Shown in pieces: positions 10,501 through 21,147 of a stretch of DNA of 64,000 nt. Under the pieces are notes generated by a model. It saw only the letters and a program-made list of their open reading frames with translations, was not told where the DNA came from and did no database searches. The position numbers and the translations under genes were made by a program. The stretch covers positions 31,214,001-31,278,000 of the forward strand of contig NC_073643.1 of NCBI RefSeq assembly GCF_029407905.1, in the 5' to 3' direction. How positions within the stretch are numbered: the first letter of the stretch is position 1; each line of letters opens with the position of its first letter. Origin of the DNA: Bubalus kerabau (lineage: Eukaryota; Chordata; Mammalia; Artiodactyla; Bovidae).

Positions 10501-10644
10501 ACAGGATGGGTAACTTTCCTCTTCTTGTAGTTTGAAATGGAGAGGAAGAGTTAAAAAGCAAGGAAAGAAATGAAAGTCTCCAGGGATCTGGAAAGAGACC
10601 AGGGGACTATAAATTACACTGAGGAAGAGAGGGAGCGCTAAAGT

Positions 10645-10855
10645 GAAATTGACCCAGTGGATTCGACTGCCCTTTGGCTGGGTGTCCTTGAGAAAATGAC
10701 CTCACCTCTCTGAGTCTGATTCCTCTCCTATCCAGGAGATATTATGGTAACATCCGCTGTTATTGCGTTGTTGTGAGAATTCCACAAGATGATGGTTTCA
10801 GTGAGTCACAGTGCTTCACAGGACTTCTGCCACTTAGTAGGTACTCAATAAAAGA
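10645..10855 (+). mobile_element. MIR SINE
   Basis: Sense MIR: ggctgggtgtccttgagaaa, ctcacctctctgagtctga, ttgcgttgttgtgagaatt, and a terminal gtaggtactcaataaaag. Confidence 0.8.
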
Positions 10856-11173
10856 TTGCATTATTACTCTATTGGCCTTTCTGTCCCAATAAGTCCTCAT
10901 CTGTGGAGTTAGGAGCGAGGATAAAGGACGCCTTTGGCTCAGGCCAGTAGGACCTAGAGTCTTGGCTCTGTCCCTCTCCTTATTCCCTTCTCTTCTCTGT
11001 CCACCTGCCCCACAATGGAGTTGGGTAAATTAGGGAATTTAGGATGGCTCTGGGAGATCTGGGGTTCTGTCCTAAATCTACCACCAAATCATTTATACCT
11101 TGGACTTGTCTCTACCCCCTTCTAGGCCTTGGTTTCCTCATCTGACAGTAATAGGCTGGAACCAGTGATCTAT

Positions 11174-12447
11174 CAGATCAGATCAGTCACTCAGTCGTAT
11201 CTGACTCTTTGCGACCCCATGAATTGCAGCACACCAGGCCTCCCTGTGCAACACCAACTCCCGGAGTTCACTGAGACTCACGTCCATCGAGTCAGTGATG
11301 CCATCCAGCCATCTCATCCTCTGTCGTCCCCTTCTCCTCCTGCCCCCAATCCCTCCCAGCATCAGAGTCTTTTCCAATGAGTCAACTCTTTGCATGAGGT
11401 GGCCAAAGTACTGGAGTTTCAGCTTTAGCATCATTCCTTCCAAAGAAATCCCAGGGCTGATCTCCTTCAGAATGGACTGGTTGGATCTCCTTGCAGGCCA
11501 AGGAACTCTGAAGAGTCTTCTCCAACACCACAGTTCAAAAGCATCAATTCTTCAGCCCTCAGCCTTCTTCACACTCCAACTCTCACATCCATACATGACC
11601 ACAGGAAAAACCATAGCCTTGACTAGACGGACCTTTGTTGGCAAAGTAATGTCTCTGCTTTTCAATATGCTATCTAGGTTGGTCATAACTTTCCTTCCAA
11701 GGAGTAAGCGTCTTTTCATTTCATGGCTGCAGTCACCATCTGCTGTGATTTTGGAGCCCTCCAAAATAAAGTCTGACACTGTTTCCACTGTTTCCCCATC
11801 TATTTCCCATGAAGTAATGGGACCGGATGCCATGATCTTCATTTTCTGAATGTGGAGCTTTAAGCCCACTTTTTCACTCTCCACTTTCACTTTCATCAAG
11901 AGGCTTTTGAGTTCCTCTTCACTTTCTGCCATAAGGGTGGTGTCATCTGCATATCTGAGGTTATTGATATTTCTCCCAGCAATCTTGATTCCAGCTTGCA
12001 TTTCTTCCAGTCCAGCGTTTCTCATGATGTACTCTGCATAGAAGTTAAATAAGCAGGGTGACAATATACAGCCTTGACGTACTCCTTTTCCTATTTGGAA
12101 CCAGTCTGTTGTTCCATGTCCAGTTCTAACTGTTGCTTCCTGACCTGCATACAAATTTCTCAAGAGGCAGATCAGGAGGTCTGGTATTCCCATCTCTTTC
12201 AGAATTTTCCACAGTTTATTGTGATCCACACAGTCAAAGGCTTTGGCATAGTCAATAAAGCAGAAATAGATGTTTTTCTGGAACTCTCTTGCTTTTTCCA
12301 TGATCCAGCGGATGTTGGCAATTTGATCTCTGGTTCCTCTGCCTTTTCTAAAACCAGCTTGAACATCAGGAAGTTCACGGTTCACATATTGCTGAAGCGT
12401 AGCTTGGAGAATTTTGAGCATTACTTTACTAGCATGTGGGATGAGTG
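11174..12447 (-). mobile_element. BovB LINE, best-preserved copy, 11-bp TSD
   Basis: A 1.27-kb, 5'-truncated minus-strand BovB (full elements are about 3.2 kb). The 3' end lies at the left, with a tail of cagatcagatcag at 11174-11186. The exact direct repeat cagtgatctat at 11163-11173 and 12448-12458 is the TSD, so both boundaries are known to the base. It carries a nearly open RT domain (see 11183-12421). The plus-strand frames in this interval are antisense shadows. Confidence 0.96.
11183..12421 (-). pseudogene. BovB reverse transcriptase remnant (palm to C-terminus)
   Basis: The frame begins at the first Met after the truncation and encodes the RT palm/thumb and C-terminal domain of the BovB polyprotein, which in an active element reverse-transcribes BovB and SINE RNA at nicked target DNA. 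Visible motifs, numbered from that Met, are QAGFRKGRGT (21-30), motif A FIDYAKAFD with Asp57, motif B GVRQGC (113-118), and motif C YADD (157-160), all with catalytic residues kept. Residue 289 is followed by a TGA at 11552-11554 where a sister copy has CGA. The same frame then resumes from 11443 (MEGMML) through RRRRGRQRMRWLDGI to the C-terminal IRLSD at 11183. The endonuclease domain is lost by 5' truncation, so the copy cannot be autonomous. Confidence 0.9.
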
Positions 12448-12520
12448 CAGTGATCTATAAGGCTCTACAATGCCCTGCTTTCCTTCTAGCATCACAGAAT
12501 CCATTACAATTCAGGCCTGA

Positions 12521-13469
12521 TCATTTGTTCCTATGCACTAGATTTCTTGAAAGACATTTGAAGGGAAGTCTGGAAAGGGAGCAGCTTCAGGAGCAAGTTG
12601 GCTTGAGGTTTGAGTCTGGCACCCTCCTACCTATTAACTGGAAGAAGCTTGTAAATATGAAAATCCCTCCCTCTGTGTGCTGATCCTTGGGTGCCTGGCT
12701 TCAGGGTTTCACCAGCGTTGTTATGAAGACCATCAGCATCCCTGGCTCTCCATGGCCCCCAGATCTGAAATCTGATTGACATAAGTTGTGCTGCAGCTTA
12801 GTGTTTCCCTGTTTTCCTTCTGCATGTTGGGTTTCTCAGGAAGCAGACTTTGAGATAAATCTTGGTGAGCAGGAGATGACATCTGTGGAAGGGGAAGGAA
12901 ATAAACTGGGCAGAGGGAAAAGTAGGGCTACAGAGCAGTCACACAGTTGCGGGGGGTCCTCAGCTGACTCTCCATGGAATTCTCTGTTGGGAGCAACCTT
13001 TAGAGTCATCTGAGCTGGAATAGGGATGGAAGGTCAGGACTTCATACCCCCGTGTCAGCCAGTCATTGGATGTAGCCCCCATGGAAGTGGGTGAGGCCTT
13101 GTTGAGGAGATGTCTCTCTTCAGCCCACACAGCCTCTTTAGGAGACTGATGGCTGTAGACTCTCAGTGGGCAGCTGTCCCAGCTACCAGAGGCCTAAGCG
13201 CTGGGATGCTGGGAGAGGAATACACCCCGGCTCCTCCTCATTCCTAACCCTGCTGTTTAGGAAATGCAAACCTCCTTGATCTTAACCTTTGCAAGTGCCA
13301 ACTGGGGGGAGATGATACAGTCTTAGTTTTCCATGAATTTGACCTTTTCCTCTTGAAAACAGCCCATGCTGGAGAGTCAGAGCTGACCAAGAAGCCAAGT
13401 AGAGGCGGAGATGCAAGCTAAAAGCTTTCAGTTGCTATCAGTTACTGAATGCTAACTATATTCCAGGTT
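12521..13469. other. Unassigned sequence
   Basis: No repeat or gene is recognised with confidence. Short frames show no known motif. Confidence 0.4.
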
Positions 13470-13720
13470 TATGATGTCTCCAGTTTTCCTTAAAAGTCCT
13501 TCAGCTTATCTAATGCAATATTATGAGTTTGTTGAATTTATAGCTTAATATTGCTGAGAGCAGCCCAATTGAAACTGCCTGGTCCAGGGGAGGCCGGAGA
13601 GGTCCATTCTAGGGGCCCTGTTGCCAGTACTCTAGCTTCCCACGTCTTGAATAACAACCAAAGCTTTGCTAATTAGCTCCCATAATGTCAGAAGTGTATG
13701 TGTTGTGTGTGTGTGTGTAA
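13470..13720. other. Candidate conserved non-coding block
   Basis: Unique AT-rich sequence with motifs common in conserved enhancers: cttatctaatgcaatattat, tagcttaatattgctgag, cccaattgaaac, ttgctaattagctcc. Conservation is inferred from composition only. Confidence 0.22.
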
Positions 13721-14164
13721 AATACTGACTTTTGACCAGCCTCATAAATATCAGAAATGCTTTCCTCTTGATGAAATTAAAGAGATTCACTATATATGGA
13801 TTGGCTTAAATCTTTTAGAGATGGGCCTCTTGTTTCATGAATAGGGCTTGTAGACTTTACCCTAAGAAAAATCACTAGGCAAAAATGACTAGATGCTCCC
13901 GTGAATGAACCCTCTTATGCTGATGGGTGGTGGCAACAAAAATAGGTCATATGAATTGCTTGGCTGCTCCCTTGTTAATGATTTAAAAGTTGATAAACCT
14001 TCTTATATGTGTTTAAGAGCCCCTTTAAGACTTGTAAGCAAACTTGCGTGGGGCAGGATTGACCCTTAACATCTCAGACGTCTTCACTGGCAGCTCCGTA
14101 TACTCTGTAGAGAATCTAGCAGCAGTCCCTCAACCAAATTGTCTCCTGTCCATTTGCATCCAGG
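13721..14164. other. Unassigned sequence
   Basis: Unique sequence. A short TG run (about 13701-13718) adjoins it; nothing else is recognised. Confidence 0.4.
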
Positions 14165-14340
14165 CGCTGTGCCAGCCGTGCACGCACATACTTCATTCAA
14201 TGTCCAGAGCACCACTAGGGGGTAGATACAATTGTTTATATCATATTAGTGAAATAAACCAACCCCAAAGTGACTTATTAATTCACTTTGAGATCCTCAC
14301 AGCCAACTAAGCCGGGATTTGGACCCAAGCCTGGATGTTT
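14165..14340 (-). mobile_element. MIR SINE, diverged
   Basis: Antisense MIR traces: gtccagagcaccactagg, gatcctcacagcc, and gccgggatttggacccaagc, the last being the MIR head region. Confidence 0.5.
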
Positions 14341-14956
14341 CCCAAACCTGTATTCTTCGCTTGTGGCCCACGTGACTTGCCACATAGCTTCCTGGGAAGG
14401 AAGGAGAGAAGATAAATGGGCCCAGTGCTTCTTGGCTGGTAGTTCCTTGTTCCCACAGGCACCACAGTCTAAAATACAGCCAGGGAAGTAGCTATACTTT
14501 TACATTTATGTGGTACATCTCTAGAAGATCTCAGCCAGGCCCTGAGTCCTGAATTTCACCCAAATTTCACTTCACTTCACCAATGAGAGCTCATTTCTGC
14601 TATTCACCAGGCAATTCAACAGGCTAATTTTTCAACTCAGTAAACAAAAATAAAGCAAAACTCTTTTCTTATTCTCTGGATGTGAAGACTTACTTCTGGC
14701 TGCTGCTTGGTCCTGAGTCTTCCACATGACACTCAGCCAGATTCTCAAACCCCTTTAAGCTTTGCTTCATTTGTCCAAATGGAAATCTTTCCTTCTACAG
14801 ATTTATGTTTGTGATGTGTGTATGTGTTTCAAGAAGAGTAAAATAAGACATCAAGGTGATGGAATTCATCACCTAAAATGGGTTGAAATGCCTCCAGAGG
14901 AGGGGTCTGCTGCCCAGACCCAGACAAGAGCATCAGGAAGCGTAGGCAAAGCTGGC
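14341..14956. other. Unassigned sequence
   Basis: No gene, RNA or repeat recognised. Confidence 0.4.
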
Positions 14957-14964
14957 CTATAGCT

Positions 14965-15438
14965 CAGTGGTCCCCAACCTTTTGACACCAGGAACCAATT
15001 TCATGGAAGACAGCTTTTCCATGGACGGCGGTGGGAGGGGATGGGGAATGGTTTCAAGATGATTCAAGCACAGTATATATTGTGTGCTGCTGCTAAGTAG
15101 TGTCAGTTGTGTCTGTGAGACCCCATAGACAGCAGCCCACCAGGTTCCCCCGTCCCTGGGATTCTCCAGGCAAGAACACTGGAGTGGGTTGCCATTTCCT
15201 TCTCCAATGCATGAAAGTGAAAAGTGAAAGTGAAGTCACTCAGTCGTGTCCGACTCTTCATGACCTCATGGACTGCAGCCTACCAGGCTCCTCAGTCCAT
15301 GGGATTTCCCAGGCAACAGTACTGGAGTGGGGTGCCATTGCCTTCTCCGACATGTATTGTGTACTTTATTTCAATTATTATTACATCAGCCCCACCTCAG
15401 ATCATGAGGCATTAGATCCTGGAGATTGAGGATCCCTG
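14965..15438 (+). mobile_element. MER1-like hAT-Charlie element, split by Bov-A2
   Basis: The left end cagtggtccccaacct and following aatttcatggaagacagct, and after the SINE the continuation tgtactttatttcaattatt and the end catgaggcattagatcctgg ... gatccctg, match a non-autonomous hAT-Charlie of MER1 type. The 8-bp flanks ctatagct (14957-14964) and ctgtagcc (15439-15446) agree at six of eight positions, as expected for an old hAT TSD. Confidence 0.75.
15086..15351 (-). mobile_element. Bov-A2 SINE dimer
   Basis: Minus-strand Bov-A2: short (AGC)n tail at the left (gctgctgct), a monomer, the linker around 15210-15232 (atgaaagtgaaaagtgaaag), the second monomer, ending in gccttctccga. It inserted into the MER1-like element. 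The flanks atatattgtgt (15075-15085) and atgtattgtgt (15352-15362) are a TSD with one mismatch. Confidence 0.95.
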
Positions 15439-15446
15439 CTGTAGCC

Positions 15447-15939
15447 TGATGGAAAGATGAATAGCTCTGGAATCTGTCCATTCCTGGTGGCAAGGGTTTC
15501 AGTCCCACGCATCTCTGTGGCACACACCACTGCTGTTGCACACACCTCTCTGGGCTTTCTTTGCCCACAGGGGTACATTCAGCCCATGCACAGGCCAGGA
15601 TGCATGTGCAGAGGTGGTGGGCCCCCCAGAGAGCAGCCCCCACCAAAGCCTCGGTAGCCTATAGAGATAACTACTCTTATTCACTGTATTGGTTTTCCTT
15701 CCTTCTGATTCTCTTCCCTATTCCTTACCATGCTCTCTGAGACCACCTCCTGAATGTTTGCACTCAAATATTTCTTTCAGGGTCTCCTTCCATCGGCAAA
15801 AGCTCCCTGACTCACATCACTGCTCTGCCACAGAGCAGCCACAGATGCTTGGGCACGTCACTATGATCATTGGAACCTCAGCATCCTCCCCAGGAAGAGT
15901 GAGATAATATAAGTAAAGCAAATCTCACAAGAGAATTGG
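15447..15939. other. Unassigned sequence
   Basis: Unique sequence. Overlapping frames on both strands near 15457-15684 lack familiar motifs. Confidence 0.4.
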
Positions 15940-16012
15940 GAAGGTTCCAGAATAGTTTGAGTAAATGATTAAGAATAGTACCTGGCATACAGCAGGCATT
16001 CAGTAAATGATA
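15940..16012 (+). mobile_element. MIR 3' end fragment
   Basis: The stretch agaatagtacctggcataca followed by gcaggcattcagtaaatga is a MIR 3' end. Confidence 0.55.
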
Positions 16013-16124
16013 ATTTAAAAAATACCAATTGATAGCTCCTAAAATTTCTTTAGTCTAAATCTAATCTGAGAGCTCTTTGCTCTAAAACTTTAGACTTTCT
16101 CTGGCTGAATCTCCCTGGTTATTT

Positions 16125-16240
16125 TAGGAAATCTAGTTCCTTTATTCATTTAATGTATCTTTAGCAAATATTGACTTAACACCTATTATATTGAAGACTT
16201 GGTGCTATGGTAGATATAAAGAATAAGATGAGGTCACTAT
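16125..16240 (-). mobile_element. L2 3'-end fragment
   Basis: ttattcatttaatgtat, then tattgacttaacacctatta and gacttggtgctatggtaga, match the reverse of the L2 3' end. Confidence 0.55.
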
Positions 16241-16311
16241 CTCCAAGGAGATAAGACATAATCACACATAGCTATGGTCTAAAGCAAATTGTGATAAGTG
16301 TGCTACTCTAT

Positions 16312-16630
16312 AAGCAGACCTCGTTTTATTTTGCTTTGTTTTATTGCACTTCACAGGTACTGCGTTTTTTGGTTTTGTTTTACAAATTGAAGATTTGTGG
16401 CAACCCTGTATTATAAGAGATTAGCTTTTTTTGCAATGAAGCTTTTAAAAATTAAGGTATGAATGTTTTTACACATTAATTGCACACGTAATAAACTATA
16501 GCATAGTGTAAACACAGCTTTTATATGCACTGGGAAACCAAAAAATTCATGTGACTTACTCTGTTGCCATATTTGCTTAATCTCAGTTCTCTGTAACCAA
16601 ACCTGCAATATCGCTGAGGTCTGCCTGCAC
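16312..16630. mobile_element. Non-autonomous Tigger (pogo) DNA transposon
   Basis: Ends gcagacctcgttttattttg and tgaggtctgcctgc form diverged TIRs. The interior has gatttgtggcaaccctg and agcatagtgtaaacacagct. It is related to the element at 4112-4604 but shorter. Confidence 0.82.
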
Positions 16631-16855
16631 GTGCCAGAAATGTAGGAAGTGAGTGGAACAGAGGGTAAAGGTAATTGTATCTGGTGTGGAGGAGGAAGAG
16701 GTACTGGGGGTGGGTTTTGAACATTGCATGGAATTTCAGCAGAGAAGGTGGAAGAAAGAAGTGCTATCAAAAGTACAAGTGGTCTTATTGAGAGACCCAA
16801 TAGATAAGTAAAGGGGACAGCAGATTCTCCAAAAAATATTTATATAATAATAATA

Positions 16856-17045
16856 ATAAATAATAGATTACTATACCTTACACATAGTACTTACTATATG
16901 CCAGGAGCTACTGGAGATGTATGACATAAGTTAACTTGTTGAATCCTTACCTTCAAGTTCATTTCAACTGGTACCTCCATCTTATAGATAAGAAAACTGA
17001 GGCGTGGAGGGGTTGAACATCCTGCCTAAGCTCACTCAGATACTG
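16856..17045 (-). mobile_element. MIR SINE
   Basis: Antisense MIR: gtacttactatatgccagga, ttgaatccttacc, cttatagataagaaaactga, tgcctaagctcactcag. Confidence 0.8.
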
Positions 17046-18040
17046 TATGGAGGGCTGATGTAGAAACACAGGCCGTTTGCCTTCCGGGTACCCACTGCAT
17101 ACTTTCTCTCAAAAATGGTGCTTTAGCTGAACTTAAGGGGAATAGATAGCCATGGTGTTGACAAGACGCAACAGGAGAAAGAACCTCCCCCACACCCGCC
17201 CCCAGCCCCACAAAAGCGGTCTCTGCAGCAGCGGTGCTGGTAGTTGCAGGTCACCATGACAACACAATCCTGAGCCCAGCCATGCCTCCAGGCTCAGTCT
17301 CACTGGTTTCCAACCCCTGCGCAGGGCCCCTTTCCCTGCGGGGCCTGCCGGGGAAGTCTCCCTGGCTTGTGGTGGCTGTGGTTTGGCACTCAGGACCCAG
17401 ATGTAAGAGGAGCTCAGGCTGAGGCAGGGGCCAGCGCTGGTCTCCAGAACACAAGCCCCAGAGCGCCTCAAATAGGTGGTAACATACCCAGTTTGATCCA
17501 AATCAAAACAGGGCTGGATTTTCCTTTTTGGGTTTTTTTTTTTTCCTTCCCTCCAGTGGGGAGAGGAAAGGAATGTGCAGTGGCTGCTAATTGGATAGTT
17601 GGAGTGACCGATTTCTTATTTTCTTATTCATGCTGAGCAGAGCTGTAGGGAATCTCTGGGGCCAGGAAGGACTCAGCGGGAGTCTCTGGGTCTCTCTGAG
17701 ACAGAGTTCACAGTTGGGACTTAGAGCTGCCAGCTGACATGTTTTATTTGGCCTGGCCGGTGTTTAAAAATGTTTTAAAATAGATGCTGACATTTTAAAA
17801 GGGGGGAGATGATACATAAAATTCTGCGTTCCTGGCTTGTGTTGAGACATGGGAAGATCTGGGCCCGGATCCCTGCAAGTCAACAGTTCCAGGGTGGGGG
17901 TGGGGGCTGAGGGGCTGAGCTGAGACTGCTCGTTTATATAGGTCACTAGAGCCCTTGCTCCCCACCCCACCCCCCAGCTTCACTCACCTGGATTACCTTT
18001 TTGGCCCTCATCAGCATTTGCAGTTGTGACCCCAGTAGAC
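17046..18040. other. Unassigned GC-richer unique sequence
   Basis: Higher GC than its surroundings but without a CpG-island density of CpG. It holds a weak X-box-like gtcaccatgacaac (17250-17263) and the G-tract pair described separately. Open frames at 17133-17636 have no recognisable protein features. Confidence 0.35.
17892..17914 (+). repeat. G-quadruplex-capable tract
   Basis: Four or more G runs (gggtgggggtggggg, ctga, gggg) with loops of 1-4 bases. A complementary C-run tract (ccccaccccacccccc) lies at about 17960-17975, giving G-rich runs on the other strand. Confidence 0.5.
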
Positions 18041-18240
18041 AGGAAACCTTCCCTCCTAGGACCTCACCAATCTCGGAATGGGCCCCACCTTCTGATGCCC
18101 TGAGTCAGCAAGCAGACCAATGGCCAAGGTGACCAGCGAGGGGCACTTCCAGAGTCAGTTTAATGGCAGATTAAGGTGCCCATTACGAAGCCATTAGAAC
18201 ACAGCATGATGCATCACTGGGTAAAGAAGGGTCTGAAAGC
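18041..18240. other. Candidate regulatory block with MAF/NF-E2-like site
   Basis: tgagtcagca at 18101-18110 is the reverse complement of the NF-E2/MARE core TGCTGACTCA. About 100 bp further on is the perfect palindrome tgatgcatca (18207-18216), and between them lie attaaggtgcccattacg and similar unique sequence. Function is inferred from motifs only. Confidence 0.22.
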
Positions 18241-18617
18241 TGGAGACAGATTCCTGGAGTGCTCCATCCAATTTAATTCTTCTCCTTTTTTTTTCAAAAC
18301 CCTAGGCAGATGAGAGCAGAGGCTGTAAATCACGCTCTATACCCTGGCTCATCATAAAGGATATGGAGAGAAATTAGAGAAGGCAGAGAAGGAAAAGCAG
18401 TGATGAACAAGGCAGGGGTTGTTACAGAGTGATTGAAGACAGGCAGGTAGTACGTGAGAAGCTGCTGGAAATCCAGCTTGATTTGGGCATCCCAGATGGA
18501 TGGAAAAACCAGCAGCCCAGCCTGCTGCTCTGCCTCGGTGTGTGACGAGGGGAATGTATGTACAGAGAACTTACTGAGAATGTGCCTTTCAGTGCCAAAC
18601 ATGTGGCATTTGCTTCA
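18241..18617. other. Unassigned sequence
   Basis: Unique sequence with a T-rich tract near 18285-18294; no feature recognised. Confidence 0.4.
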
Positions 18618-18750
18618 GTTGGTATGTCTCTTAATCTTGGCTCTGTCATTTTTTGGCTGTGTGACTTGGGGTAGGTTACTTAAACTCTCTGAGTCACATT
18701 TTCCTCATCTGTTAAATGAAGTAATCATCATAAATGCAAAGGATAATGCC
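18618..18750 (+). mobile_element. MIR SINE
   Basis: Sense MIR: tcttggctctgtcatttttt, ggctgtgtgacttgggg, aggttacttaaactctctga, tcctcatctgttaaatga. Confidence 0.85.
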
Positions 18751-19921
18751 AGAAGTCACAGCAAGCTTTCACTGGATGATGCTTTCTTTACTGTAATGTT
18801 GTAAAAGCTTTAAATTCAACCCTTCCCAAGTGAAAGTAGATTTCACTTAGGTGGCAATTAAAAGGTGATCTCTGAATGTTCGGTTTCGATCTTCCCGAGG
18901 AAGGGCTGAAAGAGTGCACCTTGCAGGGTCCTCTGAGCATCCACACAGGTTTGCCTTGACACAGGAAGGCAGGGTTCGCGTGGGAGAACTCAGTCCAAGA
19001 GGAGGGCAGCCTTAATCTCACTGAACTTGTCTGCGGTTCCCCACACTGGCTGTGATCCATCCATGAAGGATGGACATACTAGTCTCTGCCCTTCTCTCCC
19101 TCCTCCCTGCTACCCCTAGCTCAGTGCCCTTGGACCCTGATCCTGGCTGTGCGTCACCCATTGTCTTTGTTTGGGCTTCCCCAGGAGCAGAGGCTGATGT
19201 CAGGACTTGAGCATTGTTGGTTTCTCAAAGGTTGTAGGGGACATGGAGATGCCCATTCAGACCCTCCTGCAAAGAAGGACTGATTGCCCCGCTGTCAGCA
19301 CCTTCAGGGTCTGCTCCAGCTGCAGAGAGAGCACCACTGGGTCGTCCGAGGTCATGCCTGCCCTTCCTGGGGCTGCTGGCATCCTCCTGTGCACCTGTAC
19401 TCAGAGCCTGAGTAGGACTGGGGGACCATTCAGCACCACAGGGACACCCAGGACTTGCTCCAAGCTCCTCCCAGGCAGCCCAGGGCGTTGTTGATTTTGC
19501 ATCACATCTTAGCTTCTCCTTCCACCCAAGCCTTCTTCTGTTGTGTTCCTTTGATAGGTGTTAATTCCCTGATAAAACTGCATACCCTAGATTCTGTCTC
19601 AGAGACTGCTTTCAGAGAACTCAACCAGTACCAGAGCTCTGGAGTAAGGGGGCCAGAAAAGAGGGAGAGTCAAAGCCAAAGATCCTGCTGGGACCTCTGA
19701 GAAGGGTCCCAGATGCCCCTCCTAGAAATGGCCCAGTGGGAGCCTTTGGTCAAATTGCAGCTCCCAGAACTGCTTATGACGGCCCTCACTTCTGGGGTTA
19801 ACTTACACAATGGCTGAACAGGTTCCCCACCTTCAGAGATGCCCAGAGAGGAAAGTAGTTGTGCTGAAGGGGGGATGCTGTCAGCGGGAGTCTGAGCTTA
19901 TGAGGAGTTTTCACTGTGGTT
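18751..19921. other. Unassigned sequence
   Basis: Unique sequence. Frames at 18788-19060 and 19207-19700 show no known domain and I do not call them genes. Confidence 0.4.
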
Positions 19922-19931
19922 GAACTCAGCA

Positions 19932-20137
19932 CAGGGCTTCCCAGGTGGCACTAGTGGTAAAGAATCCGCTGGCCAGTGCAGGAGATGTTAAAGATGCAGG
20001 TTTGGTCCATGGGTTGGGAAGATCCCCTGGAGTAGAAAATGACAACCCAGTCTAGTATTCTTGCCTGGAAAATTCCATGGACAGAGAAGCCTGGTGGTCT
20101 ACAGTCCATGGTGTTGCAAAGAGTCGAATACTGCATA
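19932..20137 (+). mobile_element. Bov-tA SINE with 10-bp TSD
   Basis: The full body is in sense: head gggcttcccaggtggcacta, a body with a 15-bp-scale insertion near the B box (gatgttaaagatgcaggttt), and a 3' part gcaaagagtcgaatac. The exact repeat gaactcagca at 19922-19931 and 20138-20147 is the TSD. Confidence 0.92.
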
Positions 20138-20147
20138 GAACTCAGCA

Positions 20148-21147
20148 GAGAGCCTGGAGGCATAGTGTAGGACACCCCAAAACACCTGTAGACAGTAGGC
20201 ACTCGGGCCAAGCAGAGGCACCAGCCGGAGCTGGGAGGGTGGGAGGAGAGGAAAGTGGGATTGTTTTTGTTCTGCTTCTTCCTGCCTCTGCACAGGGGCT
20301 CAGGCAGTGGATCCAGCTTCAGGCAGCTCCTCCTGGGTACCAGCTCTCTCTGGGATCAGAAACACTGCCTCCTACTCCTTCAGGCTGAGGCTTGTTACGC
20401 CTCCTGATGTTGCTTGTCTCAGCATGTCTCCACCTCCCTTAGTAACTCTTTTCACCCTGTCACCCCTCTGATAATGGTTTCCTAGCTGAAAGGTCTTTGG
20501 TTGAAAGCTCTGCCGGGATCTTGATTGACACAATGGGCCAGACCAACTCTGATGCTGAAAGCCTTACCTTCCCCATTGGCCCCACCTTCTCCAGCTCTCC
20601 CATCCCTCCTCCCTCCCAGCCACTCTGGGTCCCCTACAGCTTGCTTTTGAATGTACTTCTTATATATAAATTCATGTCCTCCTCCTTCACAGCTTTGCCT
20701 TTTGATTTGGAGGAAGGAAAAAAAAAAAAACTATTCTGTGAATCTATTAAATGTTTTCCTTTCACAAACACCAGTTTTATACATCAGAAGCCTTGCCTTT
20801 CATGGCTGTTGAATTCTCAGAAATGGGCTTCAAGTGCGTGTTTCAGGAGTTAAAATTGGAACATCAGTTCTTTTCCCCTCTCTGCATTCCTGCCACACAG
20901 TCCTAATCCTTTCCAGGGTGATGGATCCCTCTGACTGGGCAGAGGGAAGATCATTGAAAGGAAATGTGAAGAAGAAGGGAATAATACTCCATTTCAAGAG
21001 ATTTTTCTCCCAACAGTTACTTTCAACAGGTGAGAGGGAGTGAGGTTGGCAGCAGACTCTCCAGAGAACACACAACTACTTCATTTCTGCACTCCCACCT
21101 CCTAACACACACATTCTCCAGAAATTCTGGAAAACCCGATGAGTGCA
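20148..21147. other. Unassigned sequence
   Basis: Unique sequence with an A tract at about 20718-20732; no gene or confident repeat. Confidence 0.4.

Larger units (their letters stand above)
11050..12520 (+). mobile_element. MIR3/L3-like fragment split by BovB
   Basis: The left part (about 11050-11162: ctaggccttggtttcctcat, gtaataggctgga) and the right part (about 12459-12520: aaggctctacaatgccctgc, tagcatcacaga) join into one diverged MIR3/L3-type 3' end once the BovB at 11174-12447 and one TSD copy are removed. Confidence 0.5.

Noticed and set aside
11295..12460. Several long plus-strand frames (up to 184 codons) in the 11-12 kb region and similar ones at the window start
   Set aside because: They are antisense to BovB coding sequence. 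The same antisense peptides recur at each BovB copy, as expected for shadows.
17100..17480. CpG island or promoter
   Set aside because: GC content is raised but CpG dinucleotides are few, and no associated transcript or exon signal is visible.
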